Positions 25,286-36,600 of a stretch of 64,000 nucleotides of DNA are shown one piece after another. Numbering within the stretch: position 1 is the stretch's first letter; every line of letters begins with the position of its first letter. The DNA lies in the NCBI GenBank assembly GCA_037957365.1, contig JARHVA010000316.1, positions 558,001 through 622,000 on the forward strand. The letters are read 5' to 3'. The stretch is from Torreya grandis. Taxonomy: Eukaryota; Streptophyta; Pinopsida; Cupressales; Taxaceae. Below the pieces are notes generated by a model. The model did not search any database, was not told where the DNA came from, and saw nothing but the letters and a program-made list of their open reading frames with translations. A program made the position numbers and the translations under genes.

Positions 25286-28200
25286 TGCCTTTACATTGCT
25301 ATAAGGATCCATTTTCACTCTATTACCATTCCATTTTTCATCTCCCATCCATCACCACCCCTTCCACTTACCTCCATCTCATCAACCCATAATTAGGAGG
25401 AATCAAGAACACTAAGTGCCATCATGGTCACTCAAATAAGTATGAAAACCATTGAAGCCTACTAAAATGAGGTGAAATATCTACCTACAACCAATACACC
25501 TATAGTCAAGATATTTTTCAAGAAAGCGTTACCTTGAAGGCACTAAAGGCATGAATCTTGCTATCATATGAAGAAGATTCAATCCATATCATCAAGTGGT
25601 AGTAGATTGAAGTACAAGGACCATATCATATTTTTTGACCTCCTTTAAGGACAAATCCACACAGATTTTGTACACATACAATCAACTATAGTTGATAAAG
25701 GACACATTCCTTATGATGTTTTGACATGACATCAACACATGAGTGAAGTTGGGAAATCAATGAAGGATTATAAATCCTAATATGACTCCACTCATGTCAT
25801 ACACCTTTAAGAGGTAGTAATATGCTTGTATTAATTGTCTTAAATTACATCTATAAGCATGTTCTTAGGTTATGACCTATAGTAGGTAAAGGTTTTGACA
25901 ATCTTAAAGACTATCAAGATGAGAAGAGCCTAAAGCATTACCAATTGCATAAATGAGATGAGGATTGTTAACCTCAAGAGGAGAGATAAAAAAAAATACA
26001 GTCAAAGCCTCCAAATAAGTTTTAATTAGATAAAATAGAAGCTAAAACCACACCTAAGAGTGATGCTACAATCAAGTGGTGAACCATGCTTAATGGAGAC
26101 TTCAAGGGTTTAGAACATTTTAAGGATGTCATTGAGTTTGTTTTGAAATCATTTGAAAAGTAAGACCATATTCACACCTATTTTCACCTTGTGTATTATC
26201 AATACTCCCAAATCATCATTAGTGTAGTCCTTATCCGTACAAAGACCTATGGGTAGTAAAAGCACAATGGTCTATTTAAGAGAAAGTAAATTTTCATAGG
26301 AATGAAAAACATGTGAAGAATATATTAGTTTAAAAGGAATGAATATAAGTGAGACCTCAAGTAGATACAAAATCAGTTTAAGATACCTTTTCATGAAAGA
26401 GTGCCTATAATAGGATCTACAGGGTTTTGTTGAGAAGTACAAACTTGAATCATTTCATAAGTTTAAGAATGGTTGAAACACCTTCAAAATAAATGAAGTT
26501 GTTGCCTAAGTTTTTAGAGTTTTAAAATGATATAAAGAGTTATATTTGGTCATGATATTCAAGTTACAATAAACCCTCATTCAAATTCATCTCACAATGT
26601 CCACTTACAACCTTAAGAACATAGGCTTTCCTCTAAGTTCATTTAAGATAAGGGCACAGTGATCTCTAGGGAGGTTTCATGTTCAAGAGAAGGATTTGAG
26701 AAAATGATGATGATATTATCTCATAAATAGGATGAGTATGGTTCTAAAAATACATTATATATAGTTAGGTTTCAACCTCAAGAACAACCTACAACCATAC
26801 ATAGTGAAGGAACACAGTCATAAGGGTTTCCTTGAATAGAATGGTCTAATAGAATGTTTAATAAATTAATGAAGGGTAATAAGAAAACATCATGGTGATA
26901 TGGATATATAACATGCAGAGAGGTTTTCCAAATCAAACTAAAATAATTCACCTCAAGAAAAGGTACCTACAACCATACTAATGCCAGGATCCTCTCATAC
27001 AGTCACATTAACAAAGTGTCATTCAAGACCATTTAAGTCAAATTGACCTATGACATGATTTATGAAAGTTAAATGACTATTTATCATCTCCAATAAATTT
27101 ATAAATATCATACATAGTACCAACCAGCTCATGAAGATGTACTACACAGGTCTGTTGTACAGACTTTGAATGTGTAGGCCTAGAAAACACTATTTTTAAG
27201 AATAATATGCTAAATAAAGAGAATGAGAAGAGGTTTAAAATGGATTGATTCATCTTAAAATTACAAAATTATGTTTAAATATATACTATACAACTCTAAA
27301 ACTCATCAAGAACAACTTTAGTATTGTTAGCATACAGTCACGATGAGACTTCTTGAGGAGTAGGGGCTGAGATAGGTTGCATAAAGTGAAAAGCTAAATA
27401 AGGAAGAATGAAACCACTAAAATGGAGGTATTAATGAAATATAAAATCATAGTCACCATGTTTAATCTATAAAAAAGGTTGAAAAGTGAAAAAACATAGT
27501 CTTAGGACTGAGAAAGCAGGCAACCCACTACTAAATTTGAGAAAATCCACCTATAGGCCAAAATATGCATGGTATAGCCTTGAAAATTGGTGGAGATACT
27601 ATTTATGAGTTATTATAACTATATATAGTATTATATATGTCATTTTACAAATTTAAGTTCCCATTTTTATACACACTCATCAACATGTCCATTCACAGTC
27701 ACCATTAGAGTAGGCATGCTTCTTGAGGTACATACACGTGTGGTAAAGGGTTGAAACTTAATTGGAATGTAATTTAAATAATAATATGGTGATTTTATAT
27801 ATATATATATATACCATTTTTTAGGTGATCACACTCCAAATCAAAGCAAACCATGCCCTTGAGGGCTAAAATAAATAAGCAGCCTTATCGCACCAAAAGG
27901 CATTTCCAAACCCTTTAAGCAAGATGACACCCTAATAATTACATGAAGAGATATTTAATTTACCATTAAGGTGTATTAAAATAATTAAGGGTAGGATGAA
28001 ATGTAGTTTTGGTCTATAGGGAGAAATTCAAATTCTGTAGTCAAGACACCTATTTGAGCCCCCTGATCAAGTGCTCATATATTTCACCACGTGAAGAGTT
28101 TGGAAAAATTTAATTATCATGTTTTGAGGAATAATATACACTTATAATTAATTATCAATTAATTTTGGTTGAGGGGTTGTTCTTTATGAACAATTGCTAA

Positions 28201-30129
28201 GAGCATAAGCATGTCTAGAATCTTGCAAACCCTATAGGAAAATTTATTTGCATATGTATCTTTTCATACCTTTTACATGAGAACCCAATATTCTTAATAA
28301 ATTTAAGTGGGTATATAAAATAAATATTCATGGTAATAATTTTGGGTTTGGAGGACTATACTTTATGAGACATAATTAAGAAGGTTTACCTCCAAAATCC
28401 TCCCAAACCCTCATAATGACCAGTTTTGAGAGAAGTCAATTTTATAAAATTTAAATCCTCATGAATCAACTTGAAACCTCTTAAAAAATCTTGTAAACTT
28501 AGAGAGGGTTCCATAAATGGTACTTTATTATACAAAATTATATGAATCATGGCATAAAATAGATTTTTTTGAAGAAAAAGTCTTGAAAGGAGAGGTACAA
28601 GGCAGTTTAATGGATTCCAATCTATGGAGGGTGAAGCCTGAGACTTTTTATTCATACCCAAATCATTGTATGATCAAAAATATTCTAGGAAGTGTCCTTA
28701 TTAGCTCATCCAAAATAGCCACTCTACAAGAAATTCAAGGTAGATTGACCTAGTCAACTAGTTTGACCAAGTTACATGTGTTTCTTCATCAAAAGGAGAT
28801 TTTTCATGATATGAAAGATTTTTTAAGGTATAATATCACCATGTTTTTAGTTATTTAATGTTTTATTTAGGTTTTCAAGAGCCATCAAGTGCAATAATCA
28901 TGCTATTAAGCCTATTTGGCCTAGTAGGCCTACTTGGTCAAATAATTGAAGTTGAAAATGGCATGAAAGGGATAATAGATGAATTTATGTAAAATTTCCA
29001 CACCATATATATGATATTAAAGTAGAAATATAATGCACATTCAGTCTACAAGTGACAATTCATGAAAGAAAGTGCTAAAGAAGGAGTTGACTAGTCCTAA
29101 AGTACCAATCACTCTAGTTGACTAATCTTTGACTAAAAAACATGCATGTTCCATGGTCTTCATACAAGGAGAGGTAATTCACTTAAACTCACTTCAAGTG
29201 GAGTTAATTATCCAAAATATGGCATTTAAAGCATGCAAAAGGAGATTTGACAAGTCAAGATGGCCCACCATCTCATTTCAACACCAAAGATCATGCAAGG
29301 ACATTGAACATAAGGAGAAATCGTAAAGAATATTATTATTAGATTGTAACTCAAATTTAACTTGAGATTTTTTTTAGATGAATCTCTCTTCTCTCTTCTA
29401 CATCAATCTCTTGGCTAATTCTTTCTCACTTTTATATATTCAGGCTTTTAAGCCTATTTCATGATCCTTCTCTTGGGCATGATTAATATTTACCAAGATT
29501 GAGCTTTGTAACCTTTTGAGATAAATTAAATTACTATTTTCAGATTCTAATATTCTACTATAGTGTATTATATTGGTTTTATTTGCACATGTGGTAGTAT
29601 TTTCTCCCTTAACAAGTCCCAATCTCACCTAGTTACTAGTATGTTATCTTATGCAGGTCAGTATTCAGTGTTTAATGTTGATTTATTGAAATAATAGTGG
29701 ATATATTTACTGGTTAGTGCCTTGAATCAAGCCTATTCTATCATTTCCCTCATGCTTAGATCACTTGATGAACCTTTATATGAAATACTATTGCATAGAA
29801 GTTTTTTAGAGTTGTAGGATTTAGTGATTTACTTGTCTTATCAGTGTTTTATGAGTTCAAATAGAGTGGATGAACCAAGAATATAAGTGTATCACCATTA
29901 GTATAATAGATTTCCATTTCAATTATCTCTCTAACCCTTTTCATCCTAAAATTTACAATAGGTTTTAATACATTGAGAAAAGTGATAAATCAGAGGAGAT
30001 AGCCTCACAAATCTAGAGGTCTAATCTAAGTGCAAGTGTCCCATACCTTAGACCAATCCAATGTTAGTCTAGGTGTGAAGGAGATCCTAAGCAATCAACC
30101 TTCAGTAGGGTGTTATCTAGGTGCTAACA
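25286..30129 (+). repeat. Family A 3' LTR, second segment
   Basis: Continues the LTR after element D. From about 27056 it matches the left LTR 8715-11776 to the end GCTAACA. Positions 25286-27055 have no match in the truncated left copy and hold no gene that I can see. The right end is followed not by flanking DNA but by a second primer-site motif and interior, so this LTR is shared by two tandem copies. Confidence 0.7.
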
Positions 30130-30457
30130 GTTCTGGCACACCTTGTGGGAAATAGATCCAGCCATTGGGCTACACATTTACAACATATTGATCTTTATAA
30201 TCAATTTCAAGTACTCTTATGGTCCTTATCTCTAAGGTAAAAAGCAATTTTCATTCAAATTCAATTGTTTTTCATGTGTTTTCTAGGCTATGGTAGCCTA
30301 TAGAGAATAATTCTATCATTCATCTCCTTATCAGTAGTTTCAATATGTTCTATATACATCTTACCATGACTCATATCAGCCTTATGATGAGCCTCATGAA
30401 CCTTGTTATCTTCCTAATCAGGACAATAAAGTCCCAAGCAAATCCATCTCAAGCTTA

Positions 30458-31373
30458 TGTTAGGTTGGGGAGCTAAAAGCTTCACCAGGATGCGAACAGG
30501 AGGAGTTAGGGAGGTTGCTGAGTGTTATAGTCACCGGCATCGGTCAGGACAACCGACATCGGCAGGGTACAGATAGAAGGCAACCGACGTCGGTCAGAAG
30601 TCGGCCGGCGTCGGCACCCTCAGGCAAACAGGGACCGACGTCGGTCACCTGTGTGGTTCGAACTGCGAATGTTACGGGCAGTTAGCTAATGAACCAAGTG
30701 TTTGCATGTCAAGAGCCAAATTTAGACTAGAAGCTGCGGATCTAATTATTGTAATTAGGTGTCTAATTATTGTTTGCATGAGATCTATTTAAGAGACTCA
30801 TTGGTTGTATTGTAAACTAGTGCTAGAGAGTAAGAGAGCAAAATAAGCTCCTTCAGAGAGTAAAAGAGCAATGGTGTGTTCCTCCTAGTGCCACAGTACC
30901 AAGTGTGGGTACTGGTTTGGAGAATCAACAGGGTTCTTCGTGTATGTATGATCTTGGTCAGCAGATGTGCATGGCTTCTTTTGGAGATCTACAATGGTGA
31001 GTAAGGTCTAGTGATTTATAGGTATCAGCAGAGAGCAGGAGATCTACTTAGAGTACGGTTGTGTACTTGGTGTACTGGCAGCGTGTTACTGACTGGTTGG
31101 AGAGGTGAACATCAATTCTATATTTGAGTTGATTGTTATGACCGAGAGAGAGAGGGAAGAAGGTCTTGAGGTGTGGCGAGCCTTTGAGGTAGAAGAAGTG
31201 GCATCTTCTTTATTGTATTTTCTTCTGAGTATTTAATACAATTGTGTATTGTCTCTCATTTCCTGTGTTGTTTCATATTTCTAGTTACTTATTGATTTTG
31301 GTATAATTCCATGTTTAGTTGCTAATACAAGAGGTAATCATATGTGCTCTAATTGAGGAGCAAGATCCTGACA
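30458..31373 (+). mobile_element. Solo LTR, 916 bp
   Basis: The insertion starts TGTTAG and ends CTGACA, imperfect inverted ends. It sits between GCTTA (30453-30457) and GCTTC (31374-31378). The uninterrupted sequence at 12107 reads AAGCTTCAAAC, which proves the insertion and shows that the left duplication carries one substitution. There is no second LTR or interior, so it is a solo LTR left by recombination. It is noticeably richer in GC than its host. A TATTTAAG box lies near 30786. Superfamily not determined. Confidence 0.85.
30530..30648 (+). promoter_or_regulatory. Array of ACCGACGTCGGT-type palindromes in the solo LTR
   Basis: Five related units within about 120 bp: ACCGGCATCGGT, ACCGACATCGGC, ACCGACGTCGGT, GCCGGCGTCGGC, ACCGACGTCGGT. 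Two are perfect 12-bp palindromes with a GACGTC core, the C-box type bound by plant bZIP factors. The array lies about 140-260 bp upstream of the TATA-like box, so an enhancer role is plausible but untested. Confidence 0.6.
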
Positions 31374-31388
31374 GCTTCAAACAAACCC

Positions 31389-31813
31389 TATTCAGTGTTT
31401 AGTGCCTTGAATCAAGCCTATTCCATCATCTCCCTCATGCTTAGATCACTTGATGAACCTTTATGTGAAATAATGTTCATATGAGTTTTTTGGGGTTGTA
31501 GGATTCAGTGATTTATTTATCTTATCATTATTTTATGAGTTCAAATAGAATGGATGGACCAAAAATATAGGTGTATTGCCATCAGTAGAATATATTTCCC
31601 TTTTAGTTATCTTTCTAACCCTTTTCATCCCAAAATATATAGTAGGTTTAGTACACATAGCAAAGTGATACATCAGAGGAGCTAGCCTCACAAATTTAGA
31701 GGTTTGGTCTGAGTGTAGGTGTCCCACATGTTAGACCATTCCAATGTTAATCTAGGTGTGAAGGAGATCTTGAGCAATCAACCTTCAATAGGGTGTTATT
31801 TGGGTTGCTAATA
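31389..31813 (+). repeat. Third family A LTR fragment
   Basis: Matches the last part of the LTR (11309-11776 and 29663-30129): GCCTATTCCATCAT, CTTAGATCACTTGATGAACC, GTGAAGGAGATC. It ends GCTAATA where the others end GCTAACA. It is the right end of the tandem family A structure. Confidence 0.8.
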
Positions 31814-33190
31814 CTCACCATGCAAGGCACTTTCAAAATTGACAAAAATAATATCATTAGGCATATTGTTTCATAAATCAACAACGAATGTATGCAACTA
31901 CCTAACAATTTACTATTTGTAAAATCTTCAACCACAAGATCATAGCATTGATAAATAATTTTATTTCTACAAGTCATACTCACAGGGGAATTGCAAATGC
32001 TATAGACTTTTTCCTGTCTCAACAAATCACCCATGTAGGCTCAAACCAAACCACATAATCCCCATCCTTGTAAACACAAGAACTCTTTTCAAATGTCTAA
32101 TGTAATATTTGCTCTTATAAACTGTGCTCCAAATCAAGATTCAAGGTTTCAATTCCAATAACACTTTCCCTTCCAATAACACTTTCAGGTTGGCACAAAG
32201 CAATGCCCAAAAGGACAATGATTTCAACAGATTTCAGAAGAAAAGGTTCTCAAGTTCATCTTCATCATATCTATAAATAGACAACTTCATTATAAACAAC
32301 CTCATTCTTGAACAATCAACAGTGTATACGACTGTTTATAACTCTACTTCTAAGTTCACAATTTTATCTTAGACTATATATAAATGTAAATATTCTACGA
32401 TTTGTTTAAACAATGTATAGCAAACATGTTGACCTTAAATTTCACTATCTTGTATTTGCATGTAATATTCTACATGCCATAACTTAATGGTTAGTTAATG
32501 TCCATGACAATTTGTTTTAACATGTATTACACCAATATATTTTTTGCACATCTATAAAATCAAATTTTAAAATCCTTATACGTAGAAATCGATATTAAAT
32601 AGCAAACACTTCCCAACTTCACCACTGCTTCCACATCTCTGTTCTCACTCTCTCTAAAAACCTCCGTATAGACCCATTTTCTATAAAACTTATGATCATG
32701 GCATCCTATTGCTGAAGTTACCCATATATGCTTACATGTAACCGTATTATTTTTACTTACTCGTGTGCACAAATACTAAAACCACACCACCATACTTATT
32801 GTTGGTTAAATTTTTAATTAGTCGAAACTAACCCATTAAATTAGTCGTAAAATCTAAGCAGAAAGGAAAGCGAATAACTGAGCTATATGTATGTTGGTTA
32901 ATACTGACTATAAAAGTATCAAACACCAAAAAGATTGGGTAAACATGAGTCCATTCACATTGTCCCCTTTCGTGCCATACGGTTTTCAAAATAAATTTCT
33001 TTACCATTGTAAACAGAAGAAGAGAGGGAGAATCTGGTCACCAAGATTTACGGTCCACCACGATACGCAAAGTGGATCAAGATGCTTCATCTGCCCAATC
33101 CATTCCTTCCACGCGCCTTTCTTCCTCAACCCACGTCCACTCATTCTACGCTACGCGGTTTGCTCACATCTTATCTTTATTAATACCCCA
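31814..33190. other. Upstream region of the TIR-LRR gene
   Basis: About 1.4 kb without a supported gene. The minus-strand open stretch 31747-32034 overlaps the LTR fragment and has no domain I recognise. A TATAAAAG at about 32910 is a possible core promoter, but it lies about 670 bp before the start codon. The last 200 bp become less AT-rich and C/T-rich, as expected near a transcribed leader. Confidence 0.4.
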
Positions 33191-33605
33191 GCTCCCTCTG
33201 CTTTTATCATAATATTCACCTTTGCCCTTTCAAGTATTTCAAACCCTAATGTCAGTTTTCTTTGTTTCAATTCATCTCTGTGGTACTCCCTCTGCTTTAA
33301 GCAACGTATCAGCCTTTGGCTTTGAAGCATTTTAATACCAATCCCGCTTCTATCAGTTTTCTTTCTTGCAGTTTATGTCTATGGCAATCGCTTTCAACCC
33401 TGCTTCTATTAATGGCCTTGCTCCCTCTGCTTATACCAACAACTATTAGCCTTTGCCCTCTCAAGTATTTCAGTTTTCTTTGTTTCAATTCATCTCTATC
33501 TGCCGTGAGCGACGCATTAGCCCTTGTGAATTCAATACCAACCCCACTCCTATCAGTTTTCTTTGTTTCTGTTTTATCTCTATGGCAACCACTTCCACCC
33601 CTGCT
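33191..33605 (+). repeat. Tandemly duplicated 5' leader including the start codon
   Basis: Two copies of about 200-228 bp: 33191-33418 and 33420-33605. Both contain GCTCCCTCTGCTT, TTTGCCC(T/C)T(T/C)CAAGTATTTC, CAGTTTTCTTTGTTTCAATTC and finish CTCTATGGCAA or GTCTATGGCAA. The duplication thus carries two ATGs, at 33381 and 33582, in the same frame but separated by a TAG at 33447. Confidence 0.75.
33381..33449 (+). CDS. Upstream ORF in the TIR-LRR leader (22 codons)
   Basis: ATGGCAATCGCTTTC opens the first copy of the duplicated leader and stops at TAG 33447-33449. It begins M-A-I-A-F-N-P-A, close to the M-A-T-T-S-T-P-A of the main start, so it is a relic of the duplicated N-terminus rather than a new gene. 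If the mRNA starts upstream of it, it would be met first by ribosomes and could lower translation of the main ORF. Confidence 0.45.
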   Translation: MAIAFNPASINGLAPSAYTNNY

Positions 33606-36600
33606 AGACAATCAGAGTACGGCCTAAGAAATGCGTTTGAGGGCATCGCACCACCTGCATCTACTTCTGCTGGATCCTCATCGAAGCATTACGATGTTTT
33701 CATAAATCATCGCGGACCAGATGTAAAAAAGACGCTGGCTCGCAGTATGTACCATGCCCTCAATGTCTTGGGGCTGAGGGTGTTTCTCGATTCACCAGAG
33801 CTGGAAATGGGGGACTTTTTGCCTGAAACAATACAAGAAGCAATGCGCACTGCTTCACTTCATATAGCTATTTTTTCTAAGAACTATGCGCAATCCGCTT
33901 GGTGTTTGGCCGAGCTGGCATTTATGCTCCAAACGCGCAAAAAAATTATCCCCGTCTTCTATCATGTTCAGCCTGATGATGTAAGATGGGCGGTTAAAGG
34001 AAAAAAAATGTATGCAGATGCCTTCTCCGATCATCAAAAGAAGGGTAGATACACCTCAGAACACCTTCAGCAGTGGAAAGAGGCACTCCACACCGTTTCG
34101 TTTTATTCGGGCGACATCATTAATAATGAGAAGTAAGAACCGAATACTCTGCCTCCCGCACTGCATTTATCAAATCTTTTCTATCATGAAATTCTTATTG
34201 TGTTTTTTTTTTCCGTTTTTATTTTGGGAAATCAGGGTTAGCTCAGTATTCTAGAGTTTATTCAACTTTAAAATTGAGGAGAACAAACCCTTATAACCCT
34301 AACGGACTGTATAAATGTAAAGTTATTAAGGATAACCCTTATAACCCTAACCGACTCTATAAATGTAAGATTAGTAAGGATAACCGATCCCTTGAAATAA
34401 ATATTGAACAATAAAAGTGAATGAAATTTGTTCCATTTACTTTTATGGTGTTCCACTTGTTTAGTGACGAGCAGAAGAATATCATCAATTGTGTTCCTGT
34501 TGTTTCTTATTAACATGAAGGTTGAGTGAAGTTTGTTTGATTTTGGTTTTATGTTTGTTCCATGGGTTTAGTGACGAGCAGAGGGTGCTGAAGAATGTCG
34601 TCAATCAAGTATTGAAAGAAATGGCATTTCGTGGACATCTGAAACATTTGAAAAAAATAAGAATGAATGCAAACTCCTTTGGCGAATCGTCTTCAATGAG
34701 GAGCCTCCCAGAAGAATTCTGCCTTCTCCAATCGCTGGAGCACCTGGAATTAAAAGGTTGTACAATGCTATCATCACTTCCTAGCCGTTTCGGCGAGTTG
34801 ACAAACCTACGGCATCTAGATTTGGATGGTTGTAGTAATCTGTCATCGCTGCCTAGCTCTTTCGGCGATTTGACAAACCTGCAGCATCTAGATTTGAATG
34901 ATTGTAGCAATCTGTCATCGCTGCCTTGTCGTTTTGGCGATTTGACAAACCTACAGCGTCTAGATTTGTCGTGGTGCTGGGAGTTGAGGAAGTTGCCAGT
35001 GAGTTTTAAGCAGCTGACACTCCTGGAATATTTAGACTGTAAGGGTTGCAGCAAACTCACCATCACGTCAGAGAATTTGGAAAACATGACAAAGCTCGAG
35101 TATGTCAATTTTTCATGCTGTGAGCGACTGGAAGAGTTGCCTCGTCACATTGCAAATCAGGCCTCATTGAGGGAGCTCTATTTAGATGGGACGAGCATAA
35201 GGGAAGTGCCAGATAACATTGGCGAACTCACAAAATTGAAAATCCTAACAATAGGGAGTGACTGGTTGACAAGCTTGCCAACCACTCTTAAGGATTTGTC
35301 CTCTTTGTGTAAACTTGAAATCGGGTTTTGTCAGAAGTTACAATCTTTACCAGACTTTCTATGTCGCCTTAGTCTCTTACAGGACTTGATTTTAAATCAT
35401 ACAGCAGTGAGTTCTTTACCAAATCTAATGACTCAACTGATTAATCTTAAAACATTGGAGATAAAATCCAGCCCAATCAGGGAGTTGAGTTTCGGGCCGG
35501 GAAGCTGCAAGGTCAAGGAGATATTTCTAGCACGCACAGATGTCTCCAAGATTTCGATTTCTGAAGACAGTTGTCCCTGCCTTCAAAGTCTCCGACTTAA
35601 TTTTAATCAGCATTTAATGGAGGTCGAAACCCTCCCAACAACAGTGGAGACCATTCAAGTGCTTGGCTGTACAAGTCTGAAGAACATAAGTGGTATCCGT
35701 GGTCTGGTAAACCTTCAAACACTGAAGATATTAAACTGTCCAGAGTTAGATGCGCTTCCAAGTCTTGAGCAGACGCAGAGATTGAATGAGCTGGTACTGG
35801 GGGCAAGTGACAGATCGGTTATTGAACCTTGCATTAAAACGATACAGGTAATAATATACAGTTGTTAGAAATATAAAAGTATCATTATCATCATTATCTG
35901 AATGTGTTCTGACAGCGTTTTGCAAACAATTATTTGCAGAAATGGCCATGGGACGTGATGATATACACAAGGACAGCGTGTGATGTGGAGTCACTTGAAA
36001 ACTCTTTTGCCTCTCTAAATTTGTCGCTAGTTGACTCCATTGATGAGGAAAAAATTCCCAGGATTGGTGAGCGACAGTTAAAATTGAGGGTGAAGAGTTC
36101 CTCCAACACACATGCCAAATTGGCATGCTTTATTATAAATGTTCTTTCGCCGGACGGCGCAAACCTGCAAATATATTCCTCGCATTCCCATACAAAATTT
36201 GAAATGCAAGTAGCTTCCGGAAAATGGATATGGATGGGTGTCTTCACACAAGATTCCCATTGGGTTCCGCCAGGCTGTAACACTGAAATATTCTTAAGGG
36301 ATATTTGGGACAACGATGGTGAAGCTGAGGAGGCGTGGTACAACGATGGCGAGGTGCAGAAGGCATGGTTAGTATCGGGCGAAAAGGATAGATTACTCGA
36401 GGCTTTTCATCACATTTTTTATACAAGGTATGACTAAGTACATATTTAATAGGAAAAAAAAACTTTATTTTTAAAAAATCATATTTTAAAATATTATTTT
36501 TTTGAAAATTTAACATATTTTAATTTTTATTGTAAAATCTTATCTATATTTTCCAGCCATATTAATATTGAAAATTCGAAATATTACTAATTCAATATTC

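Larger units (their letters stand above)
30130..31392 (+). repeat. Second family A interior, mostly deleted
   Basis: After the primer-site motif (30130-30152) the sequence follows 11777-12115 closely, including the Tyr-rich ORF start (TATGGTAGCCTATAGAG near 30289). It stops at AAACCCTATT (31392), where it joins the LTR body with a TATT overlap. About 2.4 kb of interior and most of an LTR are missing. A solo LTR is inserted within it. Confidence 0.75.

Noticed and set aside
31747..32034. 95-codon minus-strand ORF before the TIR-LRR gene
   Set aside because: It overlaps the family A LTR fragment, lacks a domain and is of a length expected by chance in this composition.
33453..33581. Upstream in-frame ATG as the start of the TIR protein
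   Set aside because: It adds 43 Phe/Ser/Cys-rich residues that translate duplicated leader sequence. ATG 33582 has the typical TNL-like M-A-T-T-S start and lies 102 nt before the TIR domain.
34572..34760. Hidden NB-ARC domain in the TIR-LRR gene
   Set aside because: I looked for P-loop, kinase-2 and GLPL motifs in all frames between the TIR and LRR parts, including intron 1, and saw none.
34605..35108. 167-codon minus-strand ORF opposite the LRR exon
   Set aside because: It mirrors the repeated LRR units and has no domain of its own. It is a shadow of exon 2.
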